A stretch of DNA of 64,000 nucleotides from Nodosilinea sp. WJT8-NPBG4 (GCA_019359285.1 JAHHHQ010000056.1:1-64000); one strand, 5' to 3'; counted from the first letter of the stretch, positions 46,707 through 55,871 are shown. Notes: generated by a model from the letters alone, not told the origin. Program-made: numbers and translations.

Positions 46707-47637
46707 TAGCAAGGCCAGTGGGGTTGCCTCACAGTTAAATTCGCTAGAGCGATTTCGAGGCTGTCTATTAGGTCTAGCCATCGGTGATGCGATCGGCACC
46801 ACGGTCGAATTTCAGCTCCGTGGGTCGTTTCCACCCGTCATAGACATGGTCGGCAGTGGTCCTTTCAACCTCAAGCCCGGTCAGTGGACCGACGATACCT
46901 CTATGGCTCTGTGCTTGGCCACTAGCCTAATTGAGGTTGGTGCCTTTGACGCCACAGATCAAATGAATCGCTACTGCGATTGGCACGATAATGGTTATTT
47001 CAGCAGCACCGGCGACTGCTTTGATATTGGCAACACGGTCAGGCAAGCTCTGTCTCAATACAAAACCTCCGGCAATCCATTCAGCGGTTCTACTCATCCC
47101 AGATCTGCTGGAAATGGTTGTCTAATGAGGCTCGCGCCCATCCCGATGTTTTATTTTCCCGATCGCGATCGCGCCATCCAGTTTTCGGGCGAGAGTTCTC
47201 GCACAACCCACGGGGCACCAGAATGTATTGAAACCAGTCGTCTGTTTGGAAATATGTTGTTCCGAGCGCTCTCAGTCGCTAGCAAAACCGAAATTCTTTT
47301 TGACGATGACTTGGAGGCAATTGCATCTCAATCCGTTCAAGCCATTGCTGATGGCGAATATCAACGCAAGCGAGTCGATGATATTCGGGGCACAGGGTAT
47401 GTCGTAGATAGTCTAGAAGCGGCGCTGTGGTGTTTTTGGTCAACGAAAAGTTACGAACAAGCCATCCTTGCGGCAGCCAATCTTGGTGATGACGCCGACA
47501 CAACCGCCGCTATTTGTGGTCAAGTAGCTGGAGCCTACTATGGAGAATCGGGCATACCAACTTCTTGGCTTGAACAACTCGCCATGGGCGATCAAATTAC
47601 TGAGCTTGCCGAGCGATTACACACCGCTACGCCATAA
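46699..47637 (+). CDS. ADP-ribosylglycohydrolase family protein
   Basis: 312 residues with the DraG/ARH fold. Binuclear Mg2+ ligand motifs appear as GLAIGDAIGTTVEF, QWTDDTSMALCLATSL near the N-terminus and LGDDADTTAAICGQVAGAYYG near the C-terminus. It should remove ADP-ribose from a protein, nucleic acid or small molecule. The start codon lies inside the end of cbiT (8-bp overlap), so translation is coupled. No ADP-ribosyltransferase gene was recognised nearby. Base composition is somewhat more AT-rich than cbiT. Confidence 0.92.
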   Translation: MSDSKASGVASQLNSLERFRGCLLGLAIGDAIGTTVEFQLRGSFPPVIDMVGSGPFNLKPGQWTDDTSMALCLATSLIEVGAFDATDQMNRYCDWHDNGYFSSTGDCFDIGNTVRQALSQYKTSGNPFSGSTHPRSAGNGCLMRLAPIPMFYFPDRDRAIQFSGESSRTTHGAPECIETSRLFGNMLFRALSVASKTEILFDDDLEAIASQSVQAIADGEYQRKRVDDIRGTGYVVDSLEAALWCFWSTKSYEQAILAAANLGDDADTTAAICGQVAGAYYGESGIPTSWLEQLAMGDQITELAERLHTATP

Positions 47638-47734
47638 CGCCCCTTCATACCACTTATATTCTGTAGACCCCCCTCTTAGGAAGACAGAGGGGGATAAATT
47701 TGGCCTATCTTACAAGCATGGAAAAACGCTAGAC

Positions 47735-48091
47735 CTACGCTTCCAGTACCCGCTGAATGCGGCGCTCTAGCTGATCGAGATCGAGCCCACCTTCGTCGCG
47801 GCTGATGCGGCGTACCGTTGAGTTGACTTTCAACAAGTCCTCTAGCAGGTCAGTCAAAATTTCCTGCTGCTGCCGCGACTGAATTACCTCACGCGGCTCT
47901 TGCACCAAATCGCGCACGATGGTGTCTTCTGCCCGCGAGGCTACAACGGGATCGGTGTGCCCTTCTAAATACACAAACGTCCGTCGCCCTGGACCACGCT
48001 CTTCCTCAACCGGCTGCAGCGATGTCACCTGATCCGATCGCACATATTTGCCAAAACCTAAGTGTACTAATACCGATGATTGAATCTTCAT
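47735..48091 (-). CDS. RemA/DUF370-like regulator with C-terminal extension
   Basis: 118 residues. The N-terminal half VLVHLGFGKYVRSDQVTSLQ plus GRRTFVYLEGHTDPVVASRA matches the RemA (DUF370) pattern of IGFGN-VxxxRI and a Gly-Arg-Arg turn before a closing strand. RemA is a DNA-binding activator of extracellular-matrix genes in Bacillus. The C-terminal half (QQQEILTDLLEDLLKVN, DLDQLERRIQRVLEA) is an extra helical segment absent from short RemA proteins. The assignment is by motif memory. Confidence 0.55.
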   Translation of the reverse strand: MKIQSSVLVHLGFGKYVRSDQVTSLQPVEEERGPGRRTFVYLEGHTDPVVASRAEDTIVRDLVQEPREVIQSRQQQEILTDLLEDLLKVNSTVRRISRDEGGLDLDQLERRIQRVLEA

Positions 48092-48221
48092 ACTGCGTAT
48101 TACGTCTACTACCGTTATATCCCTATGATAAAGACTTTTCAGAATCGCTGGAAGTAAAGACAGGAGAGGATTTCACGGTATTTTAGGTAGGGGTTTACAC
48201 GACGTTTGTAAAGGTGGCAAA

Positions 48222-49259
48222 ATGCCCTTTTCAACCCAGCATCCCAGTCGCCACGTCTGGGATTTTTGGTATCGATTTGACCCAGAAGCCAAATTCTTTC
48301 ATGTTTTCTACCTAAATGCCGATCGAGCCCTCGTAGCGTCAGAGCAGCACCATTACGCCTCCTGCGTAGGCTACGCCACCACCACAGATTTTGTCTCGAT
48401 CGATTGGGGCGATGAGAGCAGTTTTGACGTGCTAAAGCCTCCTCCAAATCATTGGGCAAATACCTGCATCTGGAGCGGAGATATCATCAAAGCTCAAGAC
48501 AGCTATCTCATATTTTTTACATCGAGAGAGCGTTATCAAGATAATGGCATGACCCAGAGCATAGGCGTTGCTCACACCAACGATCTGTTCTCTAATCAGT
48601 GGCATTTCTTTAACACCCAGCTAAAGCCAAAACTCTTCTATCAAGCCCGAAGTATTGCTGACGATCTCACCATTCACGCCTGGCGAGATCCATTTTTATT
48701 CCGACATCGAGCCAGCCGCCAAATTTTTATGCTGGTGTCAGCCAAGGCATTGAATGGCCCGATGGGCAGGAGTGGGGTAATTGCCCTATTGCAAGTTGAC
48801 GACGACAACTTTGCCCAAGCTGTGCGCGGAGATCGTGAATGGCAATACCTCCCGCCGCTGTTAGAACCTGGCTACTACTCTGAGATGGAAGTGCCACAGC
48901 TCTATCAACATGCTGAAGATAGCTATGAGTTGGTGTTTTCGTGCTGGGCAAAATACGATTTTTCAGCCGTTACAGGAGGGTTAGGTGGCTTCCAGGGCAT
49001 CACTATTCCCCCACTTTGGACGCAGGAGCGCGATGGTCAAAGACCGGTTCGAGAGGGCGATCGCACCCCATTGCCCCTATCCAGCCAAGCTATTCATGTG
49101 CTGGCCCCAGAGACTCAAGGGCTCTATGCCTGTCGTATCGTGCCTGAACTGGGCGGTGAAATCATTGGCTTTGATATTCAAACGGGCGGCATCCGCCGCA
49201 GTGGTGTGCAGACTAATCTGGCCTCAATGGACCGTGACTTTTCTGATTTAGTAGTTTGA
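48222..49259 (+). CDS. GH32/GH68-like five-bladed beta-propeller glycosidase
   Basis: 345 residues without a signal peptide. The three catalytic positions of the GH32/GH68/GH43 clan are visible: VWDFWYRFD near residue 12 (nucleophile Asp), HAWRDPFLF near 150 (RDP motif) and YYSEMEVPQL near 225 (general acid Glu). The protein is shorter than levansucrases and invertases and probably acts on a fructoside or related sugar inside the cell. AAAGGTGG precedes ATG 48222. Substrate not predictable. Confidence 0.65.
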   Translation: MPFSTQHPSRHVWDFWYRFDPEAKFFHVFYLNADRALVASEQHHYASCVGYATTTDFVSIDWGDESSFDVLKPPPNHWANTCIWSGDIIKAQDSYLIFFTSRERYQDNGMTQSIGVAHTNDLFSNQWHFFNTQLKPKLFYQARSIADDLTIHAWRDPFLFRHRASRQIFMLVSAKALNGPMGRSGVIALLQVDDDNFAQAVRGDREWQYLPPLLEPGYYSEMEVPQLYQHAEDSYELVFSCWAKYDFSAVTGGLGGFQGITIPPLWTQERDGQRPVREGDRTPLPLSSQAIHVLAPETQGLYACRIVPELGGEIIGFDIQTGGIRRSGVQTNLASMDRDFSDLVV

Positions 49260-49474
49260 AATGAGCTAGCACCCTGAGAATTGCTAGCAGCTGTAAGCAA
49301 TCTTCTAGTTAGTTCCAAAAAACGTTGCCGATGACTTCGCTCAGGAACGGTTTACGGTGTTCAGCACACGTATATATCAATGCATATATATGCTGCCTTG
49401 TCTGCCGCTCCTCATCCCCTGGTCTTAACCGACTGTAGTAGGATCGGGACATCTCAGCGCCAGCACCCAACCCA

Positions 49475-50857
49475 ATGCAGAACTCAGGCTTTTTTCGCAG
49501 CGCCCAGCGGTGGGTTTCTCGCACACCCGAGCGTGCCCTTAACCAGGCCTATGAAGCCGCCCAAATGATTGAGGCGATCGAGCGTGAGTACTTTGGTGGC
49601 AACCCGATCTCGCCCCGCTACGGCAGCTACGGCGACAGCGCCATCGCCTACTTCCAGGGTGAGCTAAAAAAATACCTGAACCTAATCAAGGTTCGCATGG
49701 CTGTGTTTCGAACCAGTCGATCGCTCGTGCGGGTCACTGACCCCAGGGTGACAGAGGTGCAGCTACCTGCTGCTGGGGCCGATGAGCTAGCCGTCAGCGT
49801 GATTGACCAGCAGGCGATGTTTTTTCGCAAGCTCCAGCTGATCGACGACGTGCTGGCCCGCTACGCCAGCCTCGACACCAACCCCGAACGGGTGATCACC
49901 CTCGCCAACGGGGCCAGCGGCAGCTTAGAGCCCGCTCCTTCGGGCCAGGTGCTGCGATCGCGGACTGACCAGGCGCGGGATGGGCAGCTGTTAACCGGTC
50001 CAAACGGGCTGACGCCCATCACTCCTCCCCAAGACGGCACCCGGGCAGCGGGCCTCTCCGACCGGGCCAACGTGCTGCCCCGCTCCATTCTCCGCACCGT
50101 CGATCGCATTCGCCAAGACCTCGACCCCAACGCCGAGCAGGAGATAGTTAAGGAGTTCCGCAACTCTAAAGCCAAAACCACCGCCGCCATTCGGTTTGTG
50201 CTGCTGCTGGTGATTGTGCCGCTGCTGACCCAGCAGTTTACCAAAGCCTTCATCGTCGGGCCGATCGTCGATCGGGTGAGGGCCGGGGGCGAAGAAATCG
50301 AAGTCTTTCTCAATCCCGAAATGGAGGAAGAAGCCCTCCACGAGCTTCAGCAGTTTGAAGAGCGTCTGCGCTTTGAGGTGCTAATCGGCAAAGTCCCAGC
50401 TCTATCCGAGCTGAATATCGAAGAGCGAGTTCGCGATAAAGCCGCCGAAGTCGAGGAAGAGTACCGCGATCGCAGCGCTAGCTCCGTCAAAAACGTGTTT
50501 TCTGACATTTTGGCGGCGATCGCCTTTGCCCTGCTGCTGATTTACCGCAAGCAGGACGTAGCCAACATCAAAGCCTTCATGGATGAGATCGTCTACGGCC
50601 TCAGCGACAGCGCCAAAGCATTCATCATCATTCTCTTTACCGACACATTCGTCGGCTTCCACTCGCCCCACGGCTGGGAAATCATCCTAGAAGGGCTCTC
50701 GCGACACCTAGGCCTACCCGCCAACCGCGACTTCATCTTTCTATTCATCGCCACCTTCCCAGTCATCCTCGACACCATCTTCAAGTACTGGATCTTCCGC
50801 TATTTGAACCGGATCTCACCCTCGGCGGTAGCGACTTACAAGAACATGAACGAGTAG
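49475..50857 (+). CDS. pcxA: Proton extrusion protein PcxA (CemA/Ycf10 homologue)
   Basis: 460 residues, inner-membrane protein needed for light-induced proton extrusion. The long N-terminal soluble part contains MIEAIEREYFGGNPISPRYG and YFQGELKKYLNLIKVRMAVF. The CemA core has TTAAIRFVLLLVIVPLL, DILAAIAFALLLIYR and the conserved GFHSPHGWEIILEGLSRHLG, with a final transmembrane segment. Length is normal. It is monocistronic by layout. Confidence 0.94.
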   Translation: MQNSGFFRSAQRWVSRTPERALNQAYEAAQMIEAIEREYFGGNPISPRYGSYGDSAIAYFQGELKKYLNLIKVRMAVFRTSRSLVRVTDPRVTEVQLPAAGADELAVSVIDQQAMFFRKLQLIDDVLARYASLDTNPERVITLANGASGSLEPAPSGQVLRSRTDQARDGQLLTGPNGLTPITPPQDGTRAAGLSDRANVLPRSILRTVDRIRQDLDPNAEQEIVKEFRNSKAKTTAAIRFVLLLVIVPLLTQQFTKAFIVGPIVDRVRAGGEEIEVFLNPEMEEEALHELQQFEERLRFEVLIGKVPALSELNIEERVRDKAAEVEEEYRDRSASSVKNVFSDILAAIAFALLLIYRKQDVANIKAFMDEIVYGLSDSAKAFIIILFTDTFVGFHSPHGWEIILEGLSRHLGLPANRDFIFLFIATFPVILDTIFKYWIFRYLNRISPSAVATYKNMNE

Positions 50858-51447
50858 GTGAGCGGGGAGATGGGGAAGGTGAGGGAGATGAGGATGCAAT
50901 AAGAGGCCGATCGCAATCACCCAAATGCCAATTCGCAAAACAAAGGTTTAAACCGATGATCAGCCTATCCTTTCCGTGGGGTGAAGGGCGGCGGAACGCC
51001 ATTCTCGACGGGGGTCTGGGGCCTGCGAAATGGCCCCAGCGGTAAATCTGGCTTTTGACCCCAATTGTGCGCCGCGTATCCCCGATTTAGCACGACAGAT
51101 ATTGCACTAGGCAAGTGCAATTTGCCCCTACAGAATTGCGATCGCTCCCCATCCTGCCCTCCTCCCTAAGCAACATTTCACGCCTCCCCACGCTCTACCG
51201 ACAAGCAGAACAAAATCCTCTCAGCAAGGATTAGCATTTCACAAAAACAAGACTGATTCCTACCTTACCAGTAAGGGAATCTGCCCACATTTAAGATAGC
51301 CCTAGCTATTGATAGCTCTGATACCTACCCTATAGAGAGCAGCTTGTTATGCTCAACCTGCGGCCAGCACAAAGGCTACCCAAGCGCTAAACTCTAACCG
51401 TGTCGTTCCCCTTGTCGCTCAAGCCCCCTACCCCCAAGGAAAGCCCC
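50858..51447. promoter_or_regulatory. Leader region of the alternative oxidase operon
   Basis: 590 bp without a gene. It contains a G-rich run (50860-50900), a perfect hairpin CTGGGGCCtgcgaaatGGCCCCAG (51016-51039, possibly the pcxA terminator though without a U-tract) and TTGCACtaggcaaGTGCAA near 51102. The last 100 bp are AT-richer and should hold the oxidase-operon promoter. Confidence 0.4.
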
Positions 51448-51945
51448 GTGTTTGAGTACCTGCCCCCTCTCAACGACCACAATCTTCCCTACCCCGACAC
51501 CATTCACCCGATTGTGGTGCACTTCGTGATTGCGATGGTGCTGTTTGCCGTCTTCTGCGATCTAGTGGGTTATTTAACCAAAAACACCCGCCTGTTTGAA
51601 GTGGGCTGGTGGAACATGGTATTCGCCACAGTGTCTATCTTCATCGCCATTATCTTTGGCCAGATCGAAGCCGGTCTAGCAGAACCCTACGCCGCCGCCG
51701 TCAACGACCTGAACTTACACACCCTGATTGGCTGGTCACTTTCGGGCATCATCGCCGCTCTGACCGGCTGGCGCTACATTATTCGCATTCGCACCCCTGA
51801 CCAGTTGCCCATGCCCTACCTAGGCTTAAACGTGCTGCTAACTGGGATTGTGCTCTTCCAAGTTTATTTGGGCGACAAGCTGGTTTGGGTTTATGGGCTG
51901 CACAGCGCGCCCTTAGTAGAAGCCACCCGGGGAGGTCTACTGTGA
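51448..51945 (+). CDS. DUF2231 membrane protein, ARTO operon gene 1
   Basis: About 165 residues, four transmembrane helices, with the signature PDTIHPIVVHFVIAMVLFAV. GTG 51448 is favoured over the GTG at 51400 because AAGGAAAG lies directly upstream. The 3' end overlaps the next DUF2231 gene by 4 bp (GTGA). The pair precedes ctaCDE. Conserved histidines (HPIVVH, NLHTLIG) could bind haem, which is inference. Confidence 0.82.
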   Translation: MFEYLPPLNDHNLPYPDTIHPIVVHFVIAMVLFAVFCDLVGYLTKNTRLFEVGWWNMVFATVSIFIAIIFGQIEAGLAEPYAAAVNDLNLHTLIGWSLSGIIAALTGWRYIIRIRTPDQLPMPYLGLNVLLTGIVLFQVYLGDKLVWVYGLHSAPLVEATRGGLL

Positions 51946-52532
51946 TTGTTTGGTCTTTGGTGGCTAAGACAGGGCCTAACGATCTGCCGTACGCCATTCC
52001 CATTCACCCCAACCTGGTGCATTTGACGCTGGGTCTGTTTATTGTGGCGATTGGCTTTGATATTGTGGGGGCGCTGTTTCCTCTAGAAAAGCGGGTGTTT
52101 AAGTTTTTGGCGATTCCGGCCACCCGCTCCAACTTGTTTGATGTGGGCTGGTACAACATGGTGGCCGCTGCCATCATCACCTTCTTTACTGTTGCTGCTG
52201 GCTTTTACGAAATTTTGCTGGCCGACATGTCGGTGCCTGGGGTCAGTGCCTGGGGGCTAGGGATCAAAGACACCATGGTCTGGCACGGTCTGGGGGGCGT
52301 GCTGATCCTGACGCTGATTGTAGCTATGACCATATGGCGAGGGTTTCAGCGCTATCTGTGGCGGCAAGACCGGGCCCGGCAGGTGCAGTGGAGCTACCTT
52401 TTACTGGGACTAGTCGTCTTTGCGCTGATGTTTGCTCAGGGCACCCTGGGCGCTCACCTGGGAGGTGATTTTGGGGTGCATGTCACGGCCGATCAACTGC
52501 TGCGATCGGGGGGCAACCCCAACCAGATCTAG
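51942..52532 (+). CDS. DUF2231 membrane protein, ARTO operon gene 2
   Basis: 196 residues, four transmembrane helices, with PIHPNLVHLTLGLFIVAIGF and GIKDTMVWHGLGGVLILTL. The GTG at 51942 overlaps the stop of gene 1 by 4 bp, with GGAGG six bases upstream; the track start at 51885 is rejected. The final loop GTLGAHLGGDFGVHVT is characteristic of this oxidase-linked subgroup. It ends 15 bp before ctaC. Confidence 0.82.
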   Translation: MIVWSLVAKTGPNDLPYAIPIHPNLVHLTLGLFIVAIGFDIVGALFPLEKRVFKFLAIPATRSNLFDVGWYNMVAAAIITFFTVAAGFYEILLADMSVPGVSAWGLGIKDTMVWHGLGGVLILTLIVAMTIWRGFQRYLWRQDRARQVQWSYLLLGLVVFALMFAQGTLGAHLGGDFGVHVTADQLLRSGGNPNQI

Positions 52533-52547
52533 AGGAACCACAGCGAT

Positions 52548-53510
52548 ATGACGACACCGACAACACCGGAAAAACCCCGCAGCCTTTCCTTTCGCACCGT
52601 TGCCCAGCTGGTCGCCTTGGTGATCGCCGATGCCGCAATCAGCGTTTGGGTCGGTCGCCAGGCTTATCTCTGGATGCCGCCCCAGGCCTCAGCCGAGGCA
52701 TTGCTGGTCGACGACCTGTTTGGCTTTTTGACCACCATCGGCAGCTTCATCTTTTTGGGCGTCACCACTGCGCTGCTGTACTCGGTGCTGTTTCAGCGGG
52801 CGGACAAGTACGACATCAGCGATGGCCCCCCGGTCGAAGGCAACCTGCTGGTCGAAGTTCTCTGGACCACGATTCCTTTGGGGCTGGTGATCTGGATTGC
52901 CACCTACAGCTACCAGATTTACGACCAGATGGCGATTCTCGGCCCGATGGAGCACATGAACCACGTGCCCAACCTGGGCCTGATGCCCCCCGCCGAGGCC
53001 GCAACCCTGCCCGCCGTGCCCGAGAAAACCCCGATCGAAGTCCATGTGCGCCAGTGGGCCTGGGAGTTTCACTACCCCGATCAAAACATCATCAGCACCG
53101 AGTTGCACCTGCCGGTGAACGAGCGGGCCAGGTTAAAGCTGATTTCTGAAGACGTACTGCACGGGTTCTACGTGCCCGCCTTTCGCGTCAAGCAGGATGT
53201 GATTCCCGGCAGCACCATCGACTTTGGTTTTATGCCCATCCGCGAGGGGCGCTACCGGCTGCGCGACTCTGACTACAGCGGCACCTACTTTGCCGCTAAC
53301 CAGGGCATTGTGGTGGTTGAGTCGGCCGAGGCCTACCAGCAGTGGCTGGCCACCGCCGCTCAGCAGCCCCTCACCGAGGCTGACAATCGCGCCTTTCGCG
53401 AATTCACTAAATTGGGCGATCGCCCCATCAGCGCCGGCTGGAAAACCGTCGAACCGGCTCCACCACCCCGTGTAAATTTTGCCAGCTCTGAGGAAGATAG
53501 CTATGAGTAA
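52548..53510 (+). CDS. ctaCII: Oxidase subunit II lacking CuA ligands (ARTO type)
   Basis: 320 residues: two N-terminal transmembrane helices (TVAQLVALVIADAAISVWVG and LLVEVLWTTIPLGLVIWIA) and a periplasmic cupredoxin domain (HGFYVPAFRVKQDVIPGSTI). In cytochrome c oxidases the next segment carries CxExC...HxxM, the CuA site. Here it reads RLRDSDYSGTYFAANQGIVV, with no cysteine, His or Met. The electron donor is therefore probably quinol or a non-cytochrome-c carrier, as proposed for the alternative respiratory terminal oxidase of Synechocystis. It overlaps ctaD by 8 bp. Confidence 0.9.
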   Translation: MTTPTTPEKPRSLSFRTVAQLVALVIADAAISVWVGRQAYLWMPPQASAEALLVDDLFGFLTTIGSFIFLGVTTALLYSVLFQRADKYDISDGPPVEGNLLVEVLWTTIPLGLVIWIATYSYQIYDQMAILGPMEHMNHVPNLGLMPPAEAATLPAVPEKTPIEVHVRQWAWEFHYPDQNIISTELHLPVNERARLKLISEDVLHGFYVPAFRVKQDVIPGSTIDFGFMPIREGRYRLRDSDYSGTYFAANQGIVVVESAEAYQQWLATAAQQPLTEADNRAFREFTKLGDRPISAGWKTVEPAPPPRVNFASSEEDSYE

Positions 53511-55188
53511 TGCGTCGCTCGATGCGATCGCCGCCAAGAGCGATCAGCCGTTTCCCGGTGCTCCCAACAACTGGCGACGGTTTTTCAGCTTCAGCACCGA
53601 CCACAAGGTGATTGGCATTCAGTACATGGTCACCGCCTTTGTGTTCTTCCTGATCGGCGGGCTGCTGGCTATGGTCATGCGGGGTGAGCTAATTACCCCC
53701 GAGGCCGACTTGGTCGATCGCACCGTCTACAATGCCCTGTTCACCATGCACGGCACCATCATGCTGTTCATGTGGACCTTCCCGATGCTCAACGGGTTGT
53801 CCAACTACCTAGTGCCCTTGATGATTGGGGCGCGGGATATGGCCTTCCCCCGGCTCAACGCCGCCGCTTTCTGGCTAGTGCCGGTGTTTGGCACCCTGCT
53901 GATGGTCAGTTTCTTTGTGCCGGGCGGGCCGTCGCAGTCGGGCTGGTGGGCCTACCCCCCGGTCAGTCTGCAAAATCCCACCGGCAATCTCATTAACGGC
54001 CAGGTGCTGTGGCTGCTGGCGGTGGCCCTCTCGGGCGTCTCCTCGATTATGGGGGCGGTCAACTTTGTCACCACCATCTTTCGCATGCGCGCCCCAGGCA
54101 TGGGCTGGTTTAGAATGCCCGCCTTTTGCTGGACGGTGCTCAGCGCCCAGATGATTCAGCTTTTTGGTTTGCCCTCCCTGACAGCGGGGGCCGTGATGCT
54201 GCTGCTGGATTTGACGGCAGGCACCAGCTTTTTCGACCCGGCTAAGGGCGGCGACCCAGTGCTGTATCAACACTTCTTTTGGTTCTACTCCCACCCGGCG
54301 GTTTACGTGATTATTCTGCCGATCTTTGGCACATTTTCTGAGATTTTTCCGGTCTACGCCCGCAAACCCCTGTTTGGCTACCGATTTGTGGTGGTGTCTT
54401 CGGTGATCATCACCGTGCTCAGCGCCATGGTGTGGGTGCACCACATGTTTGCTAGCGGCACCCCCAGCTGGATGCGGATGCTGTTTATGTTCTCCACCAT
54501 GCTGATTTCGGTGCCCACCGGGGTAAAGGTATTTGCCTGGGTAGCCACGGTATGGGGCGGCAAACTGCGGCTCGATACTCCCATGTTGTTTGCCCTGGGC
54601 GGCCTGGTCTGCTTTTTGTTTGCGGGCATTACCGGCGTCATGCTGGGGGCCGTGCCCTTCGACATCCACGTCAACAACACCTACTTTGTGGTGGGCCATT
54701 TCCACTACGTGATCTATGGCGCTACGGTGATGGGTATCTACGCCGCCATCTACCACTGGTTCCCTAAGATGACGGGCCACATGTATTACGAGGGGCTGGG
54801 CAAGCTGCACTTTGCCCTCACCTTCATCGGCGTCAACCTCAATTTCTTCCCCATGCACCCTCTGGGGCTAATGGGTATGCCCCGACGGGTAGCCTCCTAC
54901 GACCCCGAGTTTGCCTACTGGAACGTGATTGCTAGTTTGGGTGGCTTTTTGCTGGGGGTTTCAACCCTGCCCTTTATTCTCAATATCGTGAGCTCCTGGG
55001 TGCTGGGCAAGCGAGCCCCGGCCAACCCTTGGAATGCGATCGGTCTGGAGTGGCTGATTTCTTCGCCGCCGCCGGTCGAAAATTTTGAAGAAATTCCGAT
55101 TGTCGTGTCTGGCCCCTACGGTTATGGCTCCGATGAATCTTTAGTTGCCAACAATCCCGCTGGAGAGTTGATCAGTGAGCACAGCTAA
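53503..55188 (+). CDS. ctaDII: Haem-copper oxidase subunit I
   Basis: 561 residues, about 12 transmembrane helices, containing the haems and CuB. Haem ligand His lies in LFTMHGTIMLFMW. The CuB His and cross-linked Tyr are in WFYSHPAVYVIILP, the CuB pair in VWVHHMFASG, and the last His ligands in VVGHFHYVIYG. The YSHPxV motif instead of GHPEV marks the A2 subtype, in which the D-channel glutamate is replaced. The start is ATG 53503 (MSNASL), preceded by GAGGAAG. It overlaps ctaC by 8 bp and ctaE by 14 bp. Confidence 0.95.
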   Translation: MSNASLDAIAAKSDQPFPGAPNNWRRFFSFSTDHKVIGIQYMVTAFVFFLIGGLLAMVMRGELITPEADLVDRTVYNALFTMHGTIMLFMWTFPMLNGLSNYLVPLMIGARDMAFPRLNAAAFWLVPVFGTLLMVSFFVPGGPSQSGWWAYPPVSLQNPTGNLINGQVLWLLAVALSGVSSIMGAVNFVTTIFRMRAPGMGWFRMPAFCWTVLSAQMIQLFGLPSLTAGAVMLLLDLTAGTSFFDPAKGGDPVLYQHFFWFYSHPAVYVIILPIFGTFSEIFPVYARKPLFGYRFVVVSSVIITVLSAMVWVHHMFASGTPSWMRMLFMFSTMLISVPTGVKVFAWVATVWGGKLRLDTPMLFALGGLVCFLFAGITGVMLGAVPFDIHVNNTYFVVGHFHYVIYGATVMGIYAAIYHWFPKMTGHMYYEGLGKLHFALTFIGVNLNFFPMHPLGLMGMPRRVASYDPEFAYWNVIASLGGFLLGVSTLPFILNIVSSWVLGKRAPANPWNAIGLEWLISSPPPVENFEEIPIVVSGPYGYGSDESLVANNPAGELISEHS

Positions 55189-55780
55189 CCTCGATCCCAC
55201 CCTCAATACCCACAGCGCCCACGCCGCCGAGCACGAAGAAGAAGACCATCGCATGTTTGGCTTCATCATCTTTCTGCTGTCAGAAAGCGTGATTTTCTTG
55301 AGCTTTTTTGTAGGCTACATTGTCTACAAAACCAATCTTACCGACTGGTTGCCGGCAGGCGTCGAGGGTCTAGAGGTGCGCGAACCGCTGATCAATACCA
55401 TCGTGCTGGTGTCGAGCAGTTTTGTGATTTACTTTGCCGAGCGGTTTTTGCGCAAAGAAAATCTCTGGGGCTTTCGCGCCTTTTGGCTGTTGACCATTGC
55501 TATGGGCAGCTTCTTTCTCTACGGCCAGGCGGTGGAGTGGATGGGGCTGCCCTTTGGCTTTACTGACGGTGTGTTTGGTGGCACCTTCTACCTGCTGACC
55601 GGCTTCCACGGCCTGCACGTGATGACTGGCGTGCTCTTGCAGGGGATTATGCTGGGGCGATCGTTTTTGCCCAACAATTATGCCGGGGGCGAGTTTGGCG
55701 TGGCAGCAACCTCGTTGTTTTGGCACTTCGTCGACGTAATTTGGATCATCCTGTTTATCTTGATCTACGTTTGGCAGTAA
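55175..55780 (+). CDS. ctaEII: Haem-copper oxidase subunit III
   Basis: 201 residues, five transmembrane helices, typical of the short cyanobacterial subunit III: MFGFIIFLLSESVIFLSFFV, TFYLLTGFHGLHVMTGV and SLFWHFVDVIWIILFILIY. GTG 55175 lies inside the end of ctaD, with GGAGAG upstream, so translation is coupled. It is the last gene of the oxidase operon. A GMC oxidoreductase gene follows after 91 bp. Confidence 0.94.
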   Translation: MSTANLDPTLNTHSAHAAEHEEEDHRMFGFIIFLLSESVIFLSFFVGYIVYKTNLTDWLPAGVEGLEVREPLINTIVLVSSSFVIYFAERFLRKENLWGFRAFWLLTIAMGSFFLYGQAVEWMGLPFGFTDGVFGGTFYLLTGFHGLHVMTGVLLQGIMLGRSFLPNNYAGGEFGVAATSLFWHFVDVIWIILFILIYVWQ

Positions 55781-55871
55781 TCGACTATTCAAAAACCGGC
55801 AGTCGGGTGTTACAGGCTACTTAAAGAAGAAATTCTGACGCTCCCTGAAAGCTCCATTGGTAAGGAATCCC

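Noticed and set aside
44989-47637. Toxin-antitoxin pair of the HEPN-like gene and the ADP-ribosylglycohydrolase
   Set aside because: They are on opposite strands with cbiT between them, and the hydrolase is coupled to cbiT, so a DarTG-like pairing is not supported.
53875-54858. 327-codon minus ORF opposite ctaD
   Set aside because: It is antisense to a clear oxidase subunit I gene; its His/Gln/Arg-rich translation is the usual mirror of a GC-rich membrane protein.
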